This document shows, piece by piece, positions 45,275-57,059 of a stretch of 64,000 nt of DNA. Each line of letters opens with the position of its first letter. Position 1 is the first letter of the stretch. The notes below the pieces were generated by a model that was given only the letters and a program-made list of their open reading frames with translations, did no database searches and was not told where the DNA came from. Source of the DNA: Unio delphinus (lineage: Eukaryota; Mollusca; Bivalvia; Unionida; Unionidae); the NCBI GenBank assembly GCA_029339505.1, contig JAQISU010001239.1, forward strand, positions 11,693,501 to 11,757,500. Reading direction: 5' to 3'. Position numbers and translations under genes: made by a program.

Positions 45275-45930
45275 CTACCAGTGGAGCATGCTAGGGTTCC
45301 ACACATTTCACACAGAACCCTAAGAGTGAATATTTCTTCTGCTGTGCTTTATCCACTCCGGAACCCTGCCTGTTCTTCAGCGATTATTTCTTCTGCGTGT
45401 GGTTTCAGTATGTTCAAGATGTTCTTCAGCATCACCTTACTGGCATGGCTGATCAAACTGATAGTTCTGTAATTTCGGCACAGCTGGAGATTGCCTTTTT
45501 CGGGAGTGTTATGATCAGTGATTGGGTCCACTGTGTTGGCCATTCGCCTGTCTGCCAGGTCTTGTTGCAGATTTTTGTTAGTATCTCTATCACTGATTCC
45601 CCACCATTCTTGATAAGTTCAGCTGGGATGTTGTCTACTCCAGCTGCCTTCCCATTCTTCTTCAGTACTCTTATTGCTGACACCACCACTTCTTTGAGAA
45701 TGTGGAAATCATCATCATTTGTGGAGTTTGGAACTTCAAGAACCTCTGGGTCTCCTATGGACGGATGGTTGTAGAATTCTTTTAAATACTCAGTCCATCT
45801 TTCTGCAATGTCACTTGCTTGATTGAGGCATTTTCCATTTTCGTCTTGAATGGTACTGACTCTTGGTTGCTTCTGTCTGGTGACGTCTTTCACAATTTGG
45901 AATGCCTTGAATTGGAAGGCTGTATCATTA
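45275..45930 (-). pseudogene. RTE-like LINE reverse transcriptase fragment
   Basis: On the minus strand: QPRVSTIQDENGKCLNQASD, ERWTEYLKEFYNHPS, GKAAGVDNIPAELIKNGGES and NKTWQTGEWPTQWTQSLIIT, then in another frame ASKVMLKNILNILKPHAEEI and EEQAGFRSG. This is the N-terminal RT region of the same family as 36861-38370 and aligns with its upstream part. One frameshift occurs near 45490. Confidence 0.8.
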
Positions 45931-45949
45931 ATGACAAATATATGCTGTA

Positions 45950-46140
45950 GACTAGTTTTCCTACTGTGGCAAGGGCCTAATGCAGACTGTACATTACTAA
46001 AAAGACTTTGAAATTGAGATGAGATACAAGCTAGGATAGAACAACTTTTTCTATGATTGTTTTGGTTGTCATATCAGTATATAAGTGCTTAGAGCTTCTA
46101 AAGAATAGGCTCTATACAAATCCTCATTATTATTATTTTA
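45950..46140 (+). mobile_element. CR1/L2-like LINE 3' end with (ATT) tail
   Basis: The sequence ends ATAAGTGCTTAGAGCTTCTA, then GGCTCTATACAAATCC and a short ATT array. This is the form of CR1/L2 3' termini. Confidence 0.5.
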
Positions 46141-46228
46141 ACGTAGCTTTAATAATTTAAGTCATATAGCTACGATGTCTTCACTGTCGAAGTTTATAGT
46201 GATGTCTAGCACTTGGGGATCATGGGGC
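46140..46228 (-). mobile_element. SINE-like repeat, truncated copy C
   Basis: It shares ACGTAGCTTTAATAATTTAA, TCATATAGCTACGATGTCTT and GTGATGTCTAGCACT with copies A and B, then diverges. The tRNA-like part is missing. Confidence 0.6.
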
Positions 46229-46406
46229 AGATATTTCCCACTGATTGGACAAAGAAATCTGTCTGTTTTGCTAACCTTACTGTTCTTATCTCTGTCTGTC
46301 TCAAACAGGGCGTCCCAGAAAAGAATGAACACCTTAACTCCACTGCCGTGCCTGAAGGTCTTATTATAAAATCAAACAACAACAAGACACACACACATAC
46401 ACACAG

Positions 46407-46410
<4 letters not shown>

Positions 46411-46462
<52 letters not shown>
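46411..46462. repeat. (TAA)n microsatellite
   Basis: About 17 TAA units. It produces poly-Asn and poly-Leu frames that are not genes. Confidence 0.95.
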
Positions 46463-46464
<2 letters not shown>

Positions 46465-46954
46465 CTACACCAACACGTAGAATGTGTGACCGGTATCACT
46501 TTATTGCTTCATCAGACTGAATTCAAACTGAATTGAACATTATTTCTAACGTCATTAAATATTAACAATTTGACATAAACAAGATGACGTCATACCTTGC
46601 ATTTTTAACCTAATTGTCCCACTCTTTAACGAATAATCGACATGGAAACAGGGACACACAACACAGACCAATGACATCTGAATACATGAGAATACATCAA
46701 ACTATATCTTAAAGAAATATATATCTACTGATAACTATCTAAAATATTTGATGAATAAATAGAGATAAACAGTTCATTATTATTTTCAATATGTACAATG
46801 CACTTTGTTTTAAAAGACAGAAAAACCTAATTTATATTATGAAACAATCTTCAATATTTCATCAGAACTCAGTTTCTTTATTAAACATTTGTATGTTGCA
46901 CATAATACTTATAATCAAGCATTTTATAAATAATCATATTATATGTTCATATAT

Positions 46955-46956
<2 letters not shown>

Positions 46957-46986
<30 letters not shown>
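46957..46986. repeat. (GT)n microsatellite
   Basis: About 15 GT units. Confidence 0.95.
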
Positions 46987-46989
<3 letters not shown>

Positions 46990-47561
46990 CAATGATATAC
47001 CACGAAATATATTAAATTTTCATTAAAAGGAAACGAGGCTAGCTAGTGCTATCATTGATACAGCGTACATAATATACATATATTTTATTCATATCACATA
47101 CAAATACATATATTTGCCCTTAGAACGGAGATAAGATTTACTTCAGGCAGTTGTGTATTGACCGACTTAATGAACACCTCTTATCCGCGATTGTGTCATC
47201 AGCAAAATGAAGTTATATGCCTTTTGTAGCTATTCACAATCACCTATGCATATTAATAAGTTGATTTTTTTCTATATTAGTTTCCATTTTTTCCCCCACA
47301 AGAATTTAATCTGTATAATGCACACTTATTATTTAAACATAAAAGACAGTATTAATGACGAAAGTATAGCACTAGATACACATGGTTAACTGCGCCATTT
47401 AAATGAACGCGAAGCAATTCAAGTTGACGCTAGGAAATTAACGTTGAATACGAACTAAGGGAAATGATAAACCAACAAGAGGTAATTAAAATATTTTAAT
47501 ATATTTATATCTGATTTGTCATTATTCTCCTTTAATAACATTACTACCGATCATACATCCA

Positions 47562-47562
<1 letters not shown>
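46987..47562. other. No gene seen
   Basis: AT-rich, no features. Confidence 0.5.

Positions 47563-47644
<82 letters not shown>
47563..47644. repeat. (CT)n microsatellite
   Basis: About 80 bases of CT dinucleotide with one CTAT interruption. Confidence 0.96.
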
Positions 47645-47647
<3 letters not shown>

Positions 47648-48651
47648 CGGTTTTAGCTAACTTTTACCATCATTCATATGTCCAGAGACAACCCAGGATG
47701 ACACAAATGAAAATCCTCTACGCTCATAGCATTTCGCTCTTTTCTTGGTACGATGGTCCAGAGAAATAGAGAGAAAGGATGGGGAGGACGCCTTTGGACA
47801 TATTTATATATTTAATTAGTATTCTTTAAGAACATTATAATATGCTTCAGAATCAACTTAACATTAAATATATCACAGTATATGTACCACGTAATCGAAA
47901 AAATTACCGTATAATGTCAAAAAGATTTGCAAATTTGTGTAATTTATTATATAAACAATATATAAATCCCAAGGAAAGTGTACACATAATATTACGACTA
48001 ACCGTATTCTACTAACCGTATTATTGTAGGTTTCTTGGTGTATGTTCAATTTGTTAAGTTTTCATCCAACCCACAACATTTTATCTTTCACTCCTGATTT
48101 CTGCATATTTTTCCGTTGTGCATGAGATGGGGGAGGGGGACAAAAACCAAATTGTTCTGGTGGTAAAGTATATCTTTTCACACTTGAATAATGTATTGGG
48201 CTGTCTTGGTTGAATGTTTAAGGTAGTGGTTTTTAAATACCAGGCAGAAATGTTAGTAGCTCGATTTTACGACATGTTCCAGCGACGTTTCTTTCACCAG
48301 TATTACAGCATTTCTCATTGTACCATTTCTAGACTTTTTTGTTCTAAGGTTAATCTACGGATTGAAAACTGTTAATACTCCACATCAAAACTTTGTTCTT
48401 TCATACATACGAACTGAATGTTCAAAATATCATTCAAACTCTAAGACGTGTCGATAATCCAAAATACATCGCAACAGCTTCTATGTCAGTGTGATTTGTG
48501 GTTAGTTTCTTACTTAATGAACTGCCTTTGCAATTATCTAGGGAAGAGCTTCTTCACAAAGAGAACATATATCTATAAAATACTTCATCTGGAGCACTAA
48601 TGCATTGAATACTAAAAACATTATATAGACTGGTGGACCGAAACAAGTATA
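47645..48651. other. No gene seen
   Basis: AT-rich non-coding DNA between two simple repeats. Confidence 0.5.
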
Positions 48652-49107
48652 TCACACTGATTGCAATGTTATGTAATACTTCGATTATAATGTTATATAT
48701 CACACGGATTGCAATGGTATGTAATACGTCGATTATAATGTTATATATCACACGGATTGCAATGGTATGTAATACGTCGATTATAATGTTATATATCACA
48801 CGGATTGCAATGGTATGTAATACATCGATTATAATGTTATATATCACACGGATTGCAATGTTATGTAATACATCGATTATAATGTTATATATCACACGGA
48901 TTGCAATGGTATGTAATACATCGATTATAATGTTATATATCACACGGATTGCAATGGTATGTAATACATCGATTATAATGTTATATATCACACGGATTGC
49001 AATGTTATGTAATACATCGATTATAATGTTATATATCACACGGATTGCAATGGTATGTAATACATCGATTATAATGTTATATATCACACGGATTATGGTG
49101 TTATACA
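48652..49107. repeat. 48-bp minisatellite, about 9 units
   Basis: The unit contains ACACGGATTGCAATGGTATG and CGATTATAATGTTATATATC. Two variants (GGTATG or GTTATG; ACGTCG or ACATCG) are interspersed. Since 48 is divisible by 3, long frames are open on both strands; these are not taken as genes. Confidence 0.96.
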
Positions 49108-49444
49108 TCACAAGTATTATGATGTTGTCTCCTAATTTTTTAATCCTTAAGAGACCTCAACCCTTTCAAGCACTGACGCTCGAACTCAAGACCACTGGAC
49201 AAGGGAATAAATTCTCCTCCACCAGTACAAGACTTTACGTCTCTATGCCTTAACAGATTATAAACATATACGCTTGAATGGAGACGGATATATTTTTCTA
49301 ACCAAGGACAGATTGATTTGCTTCTGAAATTCATGCTTCAATGATTTAAGGTTCACAATCAATGTAAACATGTAAACTTCTAAGTTCATAATTTCAGGCC
49401 AGCTCATGTATTTGTATAGGCATTACCGAAGTATTGGCAAAATA
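49108..49444. other. 3' flank of the TGF-beta gene
   Basis: The sequence downstream of the TGF-beta stop codon on the minus strand is AT-rich and presumably includes its 3' UTR. Confidence 0.4.
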
Positions 49445-50079
49445 TTATCGGCAACCACAATCCTTCACTTTCATGTTCGAAAGTTTTGTTGTCGTATATG
49501 TATTGGGTTCATCAATATACATAATTGATTGAGGAAGGTAACTAATCGGTACGCAAGTGGCTCTGGGCAAATTGGAAACGAAGTTATAATCTGTAATTTC
49601 GTGATACAGAGTCTTTATGAAGCTGTAGTTTGTAGCATTTAAGTAAGCATCAGCCAATGGGTAGGAGCAATCACCTGAGCAAAAGTTTGCTTCTATATAA
49701 GTCGGCCCAACATACCACGAGAAGCCGAAATGGCGCATGTCAAGGAACCAATTTATTCTTCTGCACGCGCTTGGATTTGGTTCCTGTTCATTATATAACC
49801 CAGATGTCATAATTTCACGGAATAACACCCTCTCTTTTTCAATATTTTCGGATGAATTGGTAGTGTCTGCACCGGAGTTCGTGCTTCGTTGCTGTCTTGT
49901 TTGTATCATATCGAAATCCTTGTAGGTAACAAGAAGAGGGTGCTGAAAACAATCTTTGTCGATTTCGCCGACTTGTCTCAGTACCAACGTTATGTTATCA
50001 TTTATCAGACTTGAAATAAACACAGATATATCAGCCTTGTAGAAACTTAGATACTGTGATACTAATAACCGCTCCTGAT
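49445..50079 (-). CDS. TGF-beta superfamily ligand, last exon (6-cysteine mature domain)
   Basis: On the minus strand a TTTATTATTACAG acceptor opens an exon at 50079. The end of the propeptide is followed by a furin-type RQQR (in QTRQQRSTNSG), a linker and the cystine-knot domain. That domain includes ACRRINWFLDMRHFGFSWYV, FCSGDCSYPLADAY, RATCVPISYLPQ and the terminal VKDCGCR before TAA at 49445-49447. The usual CC pair before VP is a single Cys, so the interchain cysteine is absent, as in GDF9, BMP15 and Lefty. It is a secreted signalling ligand that probably forms non-covalent dimers or acts as a monomer. Subfamily not assigned. Confidence 0.88.
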
Positions 50080-50618
50080 CTGTAATAAATAAATAAATAC
50101 ATATATTAATAAATAAATCAAATTCAGTATTTTTCTGTTCGTCTCATGCCCCTAATTTTAATATTATATTCTTCACATGATTTTATATAAAGAAAACAAA
50201 TGCATTCAGTAGTTTAAACTGATTTCCATGACAATAATGTACAGAATTGATTTTATATCAGTGGTAAATATATAGTTTTTGCCAATTATTCTTGTATTCA
50301 TTTTATCCAGTTGGACAAATCCGCTTTTTCATATAAATGGAAATATATTTTCAACAGTTCAACTCCATCTTTTACTGGCAAACTATGACGTCGCTAGTTA
50401 TATACACTTGACCTATACGAGTATTCATGTGAATGCATATTGTTGAAATTGTTTACAAGGAATGCATGTTCCTTCCTGCTATGATTTCTCCGTTCAATTA
50501 CCGACTGATATGGATCTGTTATGAATTGACTTTGATCACAACCTTCGTCTCACTTCGTCTTGCTGTGAGAAGAAAATGCTCATAACTTAAGAAATGACTC
50601 TGCCCATGGGGGGGGGGG

Positions 50619-50672
<54 letters not shown>

Positions 50673-51712
50673 ATGCTCACTTAACAAAAGGTGTCACTCT
50701 TAACAGTGTAGATACGTCTACATTTTGGGGAAAATGGCGATGCGAAAGGTAACGAAGTTTACTGAAAGGAAAGATGGAGCCTTCTGATTCTCGATGAATG
50801 AATTGATTCTGTGCAAGCTTGTTCTCAATTTATATGCAATTTTGGACATAATCACACGGCCAAATATGGTCATTCGATTAGGTACTTCGTGTTCATTCAT
50901 TTCGAATCAGAACGAGGCTCCCGTCTTTGTTACTGATACTTTATGCGTCTGTGTACGTTATCAGACAGACAATTCTGTTGCATCGGCTTATTTGTTTTAA
51001 GAAAAGTGTGAATCTTCTAGCATACACATACATAAGGAATTCGCCTTTTCTGCATGACGTATATTCGAGTCCAAAAATTGCTGACTTTTGGATACAAGGA
51101 AAATGTATGTTATATACGTTTTTCAATTTCTCGTAAAACACAATCTTTATTAAAATACTATCATTATAATTTAATGAAAAGCTACTTTTAATTAAAATTT
51201 AGAGAAAATTTTAATCTTTATAATTTTGCTAAACATTCTGTCCATATAGATCAAACGACCAACGAGCATGGGCCTTTCACATGCTTTCAAACGTATGCTG
51301 CAATTTGTATTTCTTATCAAACCTTATCAAAAACGCACACAATAGTGGTATAGAAACCAATTTTCGAAGTAAATACGTTTCTTTGGCAACAATTAAACGA
51401 ATAATACATTATGAGTACATCTAATACTCTGATAAGTAAAATCTTTCCAAGCTAGAAAAGATGTTTAATCCTTTTTTGGCTTGTTATGACAACAACAGTT
51501 ATAACATAAGGTCTGCTTGCCTAAGCAACATTCAGACCAGTGTGATCTCCCCTTGCAAAGGGGATTGCAGGCAACGCTCGTCAGTTGCAACTGGTGCGGA
51601 CGTGCTCGCTTTTCCAAGGATTACTCGGTAGAGTGTCTCCGATTGTATAAGTATAAAACAAAACATGTTACTTAGACATCTGAGTTCTTCTTAAAATGTG
51701 TCATCTGCGTAT
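50080..51712. other. Intron sequence with G-run/(GA)n
   Basis: This part of the inferred TGF-beta intron has no gene signal. It holds a run of about 14 G followed by (GA)n at about 50608-50668. Confidence 0.6.
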
Positions 51713-52524
51713 TGTTACGGCTATTGGATTTAATTTATTTATTTGTTATTGTTAAATCCAAATTTGTCATTTAGGGTTTAACATTCATTAATTGGGAGAT
51801 TTTTTTCTAGAAAATTCAGGCTGACCTAGATTCTAGTTGTAAATAGGCTGACCTTGGCTTATTTACTTCATTATCTGACCTTGCTTCAGATTGATAAACA
51901 AGTCTTGAAAACAATTGGTTAATTTCAAGGACAACTTTTTATTTTTAGTAGGAAATATCGGGAGTACTTGATTTTGTGAAGGTAATTCATCTTTATTTGA
52001 CTTTCTAGAAAATCACTTGATCACTTGTTTACTTCAGAAAAGGGTATTTTAATCAGTGTACTGGAAGAGAGGTTTGGTAGAATTTTGGGCTTTAAAATGA
52101 ACAGTTGTGTATTCATGTTTGAGTTATAATTTTTATTATCTTTTTCTGGACTTTGTGTCAATTCATTGAAGAAAGAGGATTTATTATCTATTTGGAGGAG
52201 AAACCATGTGCTCATAATTCATTTGGATGATAAATTAAACAAGAACTGCATCACGTGACATTGTCAGCCATTTTGGATTACATCGTCAAGATTCGAACCT
52301 GGAACTATTAGAACATTTATTTATCAGGACTCTTACAATTCCATTAGTGGATTATTTTTGTGAATTCTATATTGGATTAATGTTGGATTTGTTTCTCTAA
52401 AACTGTAAGTTTATTTATTTTATGAAAATAATTGCACTTAATAAAATTCATTGTTCAATTTATACAAACTTGTTAGTTTTCACTCTTTCTGTGTTGCTGC
52501 TTATTCGAGCCTAAGCACGTAACA
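51713..52524 (+). repeat. 5' LTR
   Basis: It begins TGTTACGGCTATTGG and ends GCCTAAGCACGTAACA. It matches the 3' LTR closely and the solo LTR at 13425-14235. Confidence 0.95.
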
Positions 52525-52641
52525 TAGAATTGATGGCTATCGTCAGGATTGAGATTTGAGATAAATTTGAGTTTAAATTTGAATTTCCCCTAGCTTTTGA
52601 AAATTTTAAATCTTTAGTGAGACTGACACGCTTGTATTAAA

Positions 52642-55600
52642 ATGACATCTAATGTAGAAATATTTCTTTCTAATCCTACCCAGGAGCAATTTAGATCTTT
52701 TCAAAAAAGACGAGTTGGTTCAACTTGCCAGAAAATACGATCTTTCTGAAGTCAATGCTTCTTTAACGAAACAAGATATCAAAAAGATTTTGGTCCAGTA
52801 TTTGGTAGAACAGGATGTTTTGGAACGAAGTGCTTTGATTCCAGTCAGTAAGTCTACACCAGACTCTGACATTAAACTGAAGGAATTAGAATTAAAATTC
52901 AAGATAGAATTAGAGTTAAGGAAGCTGGAATTTCAGAGAGAGAGAGAAAGTTAATTAGAGTTAAAAAAAAACTGGAATTTCAGAAAAAGGAGAAAAAGAG
53001 ACAGGAAAGGGAGAAAGAAAAGCAAATTGAATTACAAAAAGAGCAGATGCGGATTGATAGAGAGGAGAAAGAGAAACAATTACAATATGAAAAAGAAGAA
53101 ATGGAGAAAGAAAGACAATTACAATTTGAAAAAGAGGAGAGAGAGACAAGAAAGGGAGAAAGAAAGACAATTACAATCTGAATTAGAGTTTAAGAAACTG
53201 GAATTTCAGGAAAGGGAGAAAGAAAGACAAGTACAATTTGAAAAAGAGGAGAAAGAAAGACAATTACAATTTGAAAAAGAGGAGAAAGAAAGACAATTAC
53301 AATTTGAAAAAGAGGAGAGAGAGAGACAGGAAAATTTACAAGAAAAACAAATTGAACGAGAGAGAGAGAAGGAAGAAAGGGAATATCAGTGTAAAATGAA
53401 AGAATTAGAGTTGGCAAGTGAGAATCACCATCATACTTCAAATCAAAATTTTCATTTAGCAAAGAATATTAGATTAGTGCCCCCTTTCAAAGAAAAAGAA
53501 GCAGATAAATATTTCATTCTTTTTGAAAAAGTTGCAGAAAATTTAAAGTGGCCAAGAGAGAATTGGACTCAGTTACTACAATGTGTAATTACTGGTAAGG
53601 CTAGTGAGATTTACACTTCACTGTCTGTTCAGCAAAGTGGTGATTATGACGTAGTTAAAAAATGCATTTTAAGAGGTTATGTGTTAGTCCCTGAAGCTTA
53701 TAGGCAAATATTTAGAAATTACAGAAAAGAAGCTGGACAAACTCATGTCGAATTTGCTAGACAAAAAGAGCAGTTGTTTGATAGATGGTGTTTAGCCAAG
53801 AAAGTCGAGCAAGATTATCAAAATCTCAAGCAAATTATATTAACTGAAGAGTTCAAAAACTGTGTTCATAGTGATGTTAAAACTTATCTCGAGGAGCATC
53901 AGATTGAAACCTTGGAAAATGCTGCTCGAGCAGCTGACGAATATTCTTTGACACATAAAGTTCCTTTTGTTAACAAGACTTCTACTCAACAATTTAATGG
54001 CAGAAAAGTATTTCCGCCTAATTCAAGCCCTTCTAAAACTCAAACTAACACAACTTTAAAAAATCAGACTTCAGAGAAGTTTGATTCTGGATCCTTGTCT
54101 CTTCGGACGTGTAACTTTTACAAGAAAAAAGGACACGTTATTTCTGATTGCTACAAATTGAAAAATAGGCATCAGAATCAAGATAGACCTGTTCCAAATG
54201 CACTTATTTCCAAGAGGTCAAGGTCACAGTCATGTATTGAAAGCAATACAATTGTTGGGTCTAATAAATCTCAATCTGATTTTGATATGGAGAATTATGA
54301 ACCATTCATATCGAAGGGTTCTATATCACTCTTGGGTGATTCAGCCAATCCCACCCCTATTAAAATTTTAAGGGACACAGGAGCTTCTCAGAGTCTTTTA
54401 TTGTCAGGTATTTTGCCTTTTTCTGAGAAGTCTTCTTCTAATGAAAGTGTTCTTGTTCAGGGAGTACAGTGCGGCGTTGTTAATGTTCCTCTCCATTGTG
54501 TAAATTTGTCATCAGACTTAGTGTCAGGACCTGTGACAGTCGGAACAGTCTCGGTTTTACCTGTTGAGGGAATAGATTTATTGCTAGGCAACGACTTAGC
54601 TGGGGACAAGGTTGTGGTTAATCCACTTGTAATTGACAAGCCTAATTTGGATCAGAAAGTTGATCCAACTGAAAAACAAATCCCTGATATATGTCAAGCT
54701 TGTACAGTTACTAGAGGTATGGTAAAGAAAGCTCTTGAGAATGAAGTTGAAAAGGGCAGTATTCCCTTCGTTGACATATGCATGGGTCAGGTTTATGTTA
54801 TTGAGGTCAGTATTCCCTTATCTGACACCTGCGTGGGTCAGGCTTATGTTGAAAAAGCCAGTATTCCTTCACCTGACGCTTGTAAAGGTCAGGTTTTTGA
54901 TGAGGTCACTTTTACTCTTGGTTTAGATCAATCAGAAGGTATTGATCATAGTGATCCTCTTTTAACAACTCATTCTCTTTATTCTAATCAGGGTGATGAT
55001 TTTGAGAATGATGTTACAGAAGTCAGCATTCCTTCAACTGACCCTTGTATAGGTCAGGATTTTGATGAGGTCACTTTTATTTTTGGGTTAGATCAATCAG
55101 AAGGTATTGATCATAGTGATTCTCTTTTAACAACTCATTCTCTTAATCAGGGTGATAAACGACAGTTACTTGTCGTTGAACAGGAAAAAGATCCTGAGAT
55201 CTCCTGTTTGTTTCAAAGGGTCATAATTGAGACTGAAGTCACTGAAGTTCCTGTCTGTTATGTCATTAAAAATGGAATTCTTATGAGAAAATGGAGACCT
55301 CCCGAGGTACCTGTTGGTGACGAGTGGTCAGTGAACTATCAAATAGTAGTTCCAGAACCTTACAGACAGGAAATACTTAATCTGGCCCATGAAACTCCTT
55401 TGGTTGGTCATTTAGGGATTAATAAAACGTATCACAAGATCTTGACTCAATTCTATTGGCCAAAAATCAAAAAGTGATGTTGCCAAATACTGTAGATCTT
55501 GTCATACTTGTCAAATGGTAGGAAAAACCAATCAGAAGATACCCAAGGCTCATCTGCAACCTATTCCTGCCTTTGACAAATCATTTGGTAGAATTATGGC

Positions 55601-55997
55601 AGATTGTGAAGATCCCTTACCTAAGACCAAGTCAAATAACCAATACCTGTTGACCATTATGTGTGCGTCAACAAGGTTTTCAGAGGCTATTCCGTTGAGG
55701 AATATAAAATTTAAAACTACAGTAAAAGCTTTGATAAAGTTTTCTACTCAGTATGGCCTTCCCAAATCTATTCAGTTTGATCAAGGTTCAAACTTCATAT
55801 CTGGAATTTTCCAGCAAGTTATGAATGAATGCCCAATTCAGCAATTCAAGTTAAAAATGAAACTATGGTTTGAAAGAACTACAAGGGAGAGAACTTTTGA
55901 GTCTGATAATGGAGTTGTGTTACTCTTGTTCATTCTTCTTACTTTACTTCAAATTAGATATTACGGCCCTTACAAAGTTAGGAAGAAAATGAATTAG
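52642..55997 (+). pseudogene. gag-protease-integrase of the gypsy element, frameshifted
   Basis: The gag start MTSNVEIFLSNPTQ (52642) shifts near 52700 into DELVQLARKYDLSEVNASLT and stops at 52954. The main frame 53027-55477 has a Glu/Lys/Arg-rich coiled coil built of repeated RQLQFEKEEKE units. A SCAN-like capsid domain (residues ~150-305: LVPPFKEKEADKYFILFEKV, VPEAYRQIFRNYRKEAGQTH) follows. Next come a damaged zinc knuckle (CNFYKKKGHVISDC, second Cys replaced by Tyr), a retropepsin-type RDTGASQSLL (Asp450) and the start of the integrase zinc domain. An A-run shift at about 55470 leads to SCHTCQMVGKTN and the integrase core (MADCEDPLP, SIQFDQGSNF), ending with a GPY-type YYGPYKV. The catalytic Glu region is missing. 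Confidence 0.8.
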
Positions 55998-56249
55998 TTA
56001 AATTATAGTATTAGTGCTCCTGGGATCTAAATAAATTATAGGAGTACCAGTATATTGAAAGAGATAGCCATGTTAAATATGTAATTAATTTAGTGGTACC
56101 TGTCCCACTTAGTGAAGAAATATCGTCGGATTCTACTGACATCGGAGCGACGAATTGTTGGAATTCAGAAATTATAAAAAATCTAGACCAGAAACTTTCA
56201 CATTTGCAAGTGCAAGAAAGAAAGGAACTGAAAGTTATTATTATATAAG

Positions 56250-56890
56250 CACTTATGTCCAGATATTCTTACGAGGACAAACAAAAATTTTCATGACGTT
56301 GAAATTGAAAATTCCAAACAGCATCCATACTGGACGAGTCCACTCAAACAGGAATACTTGAAAAAGGAAATTCAATATTTGCTGGAGAATGATTTTATCA
56401 AGCCCAGTAAAAGTGATTGGAGTTCACCATGCATACTTGTTTCAAAACCAGATAAAACTTTATGTATGTGCACTGATTAAAGGAAGGTGAACAGAGTGAC
56501 ATAAACAGATTCATTCCGATTACCAAGAAATGATGAATGTATTGATAAAATTGGGAATGCCAAGTATGTCACCAAATTCTGACCTTTTGAAAGGATTTTG
56601 GTACATTCTCCTACGGAAAGAGCAAAGGAAAACTCAACATTGTGACTCCAAAATGGACTCTACCAATATAAAGAAAGTCCATTTCAACGTCTCATAAAAA
56701 TGTTCATCTCTGGTCTAGAGAATTGTGACGTCATCATCTACAACGACACCTGGAGAGAACATCTAGCAACAATTAGAAAATTCTTTGACAGAGTCACTAA
56801 TGCGTGTCTGACTGTAAATTTATTTAAAAGCGAGTTCTGCACTGCTAGAATGGCTTTCTTAGGACATTTTGTGGGACATGGACAAGTTTA
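56250..56890 (+). pseudogene. Reverse transcriptase remnant downstream of integrase
   Basis: Broken frames read LKQEYLKKEIQYLLENDFIK, SDWSSPCILVSKPDKT and KVNRVT, then NGLYQYKESPFQRLI. A frame at 56700-56891 follows with ENCDVIIYNDTWREHLAT, VNLFKSEFCTARMAFLGHFV and GHGQV. This is gypsy-type RT fingers/palm/thumb, with the YxDD-bearing section lost between SPFQRLI and ENCDV. No RNase H follows. Confidence 0.78.
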
Positions 56891-57059
56891 AAGGTTGAGG
56901 TTATTTCTTGATAATATAATTGCAGACGTTTTTCCTGTGTATAATAATTCATTACATTGTGTAATTTATACTAGTTCTTTTAATTTCAGATGTAAATTGG
57001 TTTATGATAAAAAGAAAGTTTTATCATATAAACCTTTCTTTTTATTTTATGGGGGAAGG

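Noticed and set aside
46206..46536. Poly-Leu and poly-Asn frames
   Set aside because: Caused by the (TAA)n microsatellite.
48554..49253. 206- and 185-codon frames on opposite strands
   Set aside because: The 48-bp tandem repeat has a period divisible by three and is open on both strands by construction.
52961..53462. Minus-strand frames rich in Phe/Leu/Ser
   Set aside because: They are the complement of the Glu/Lys coiled-coil repeats in gag.
56155..56361. Independent 68-codon gene
   Set aside because: It is part of the decayed stretch between integrase and RT of the gypsy element.
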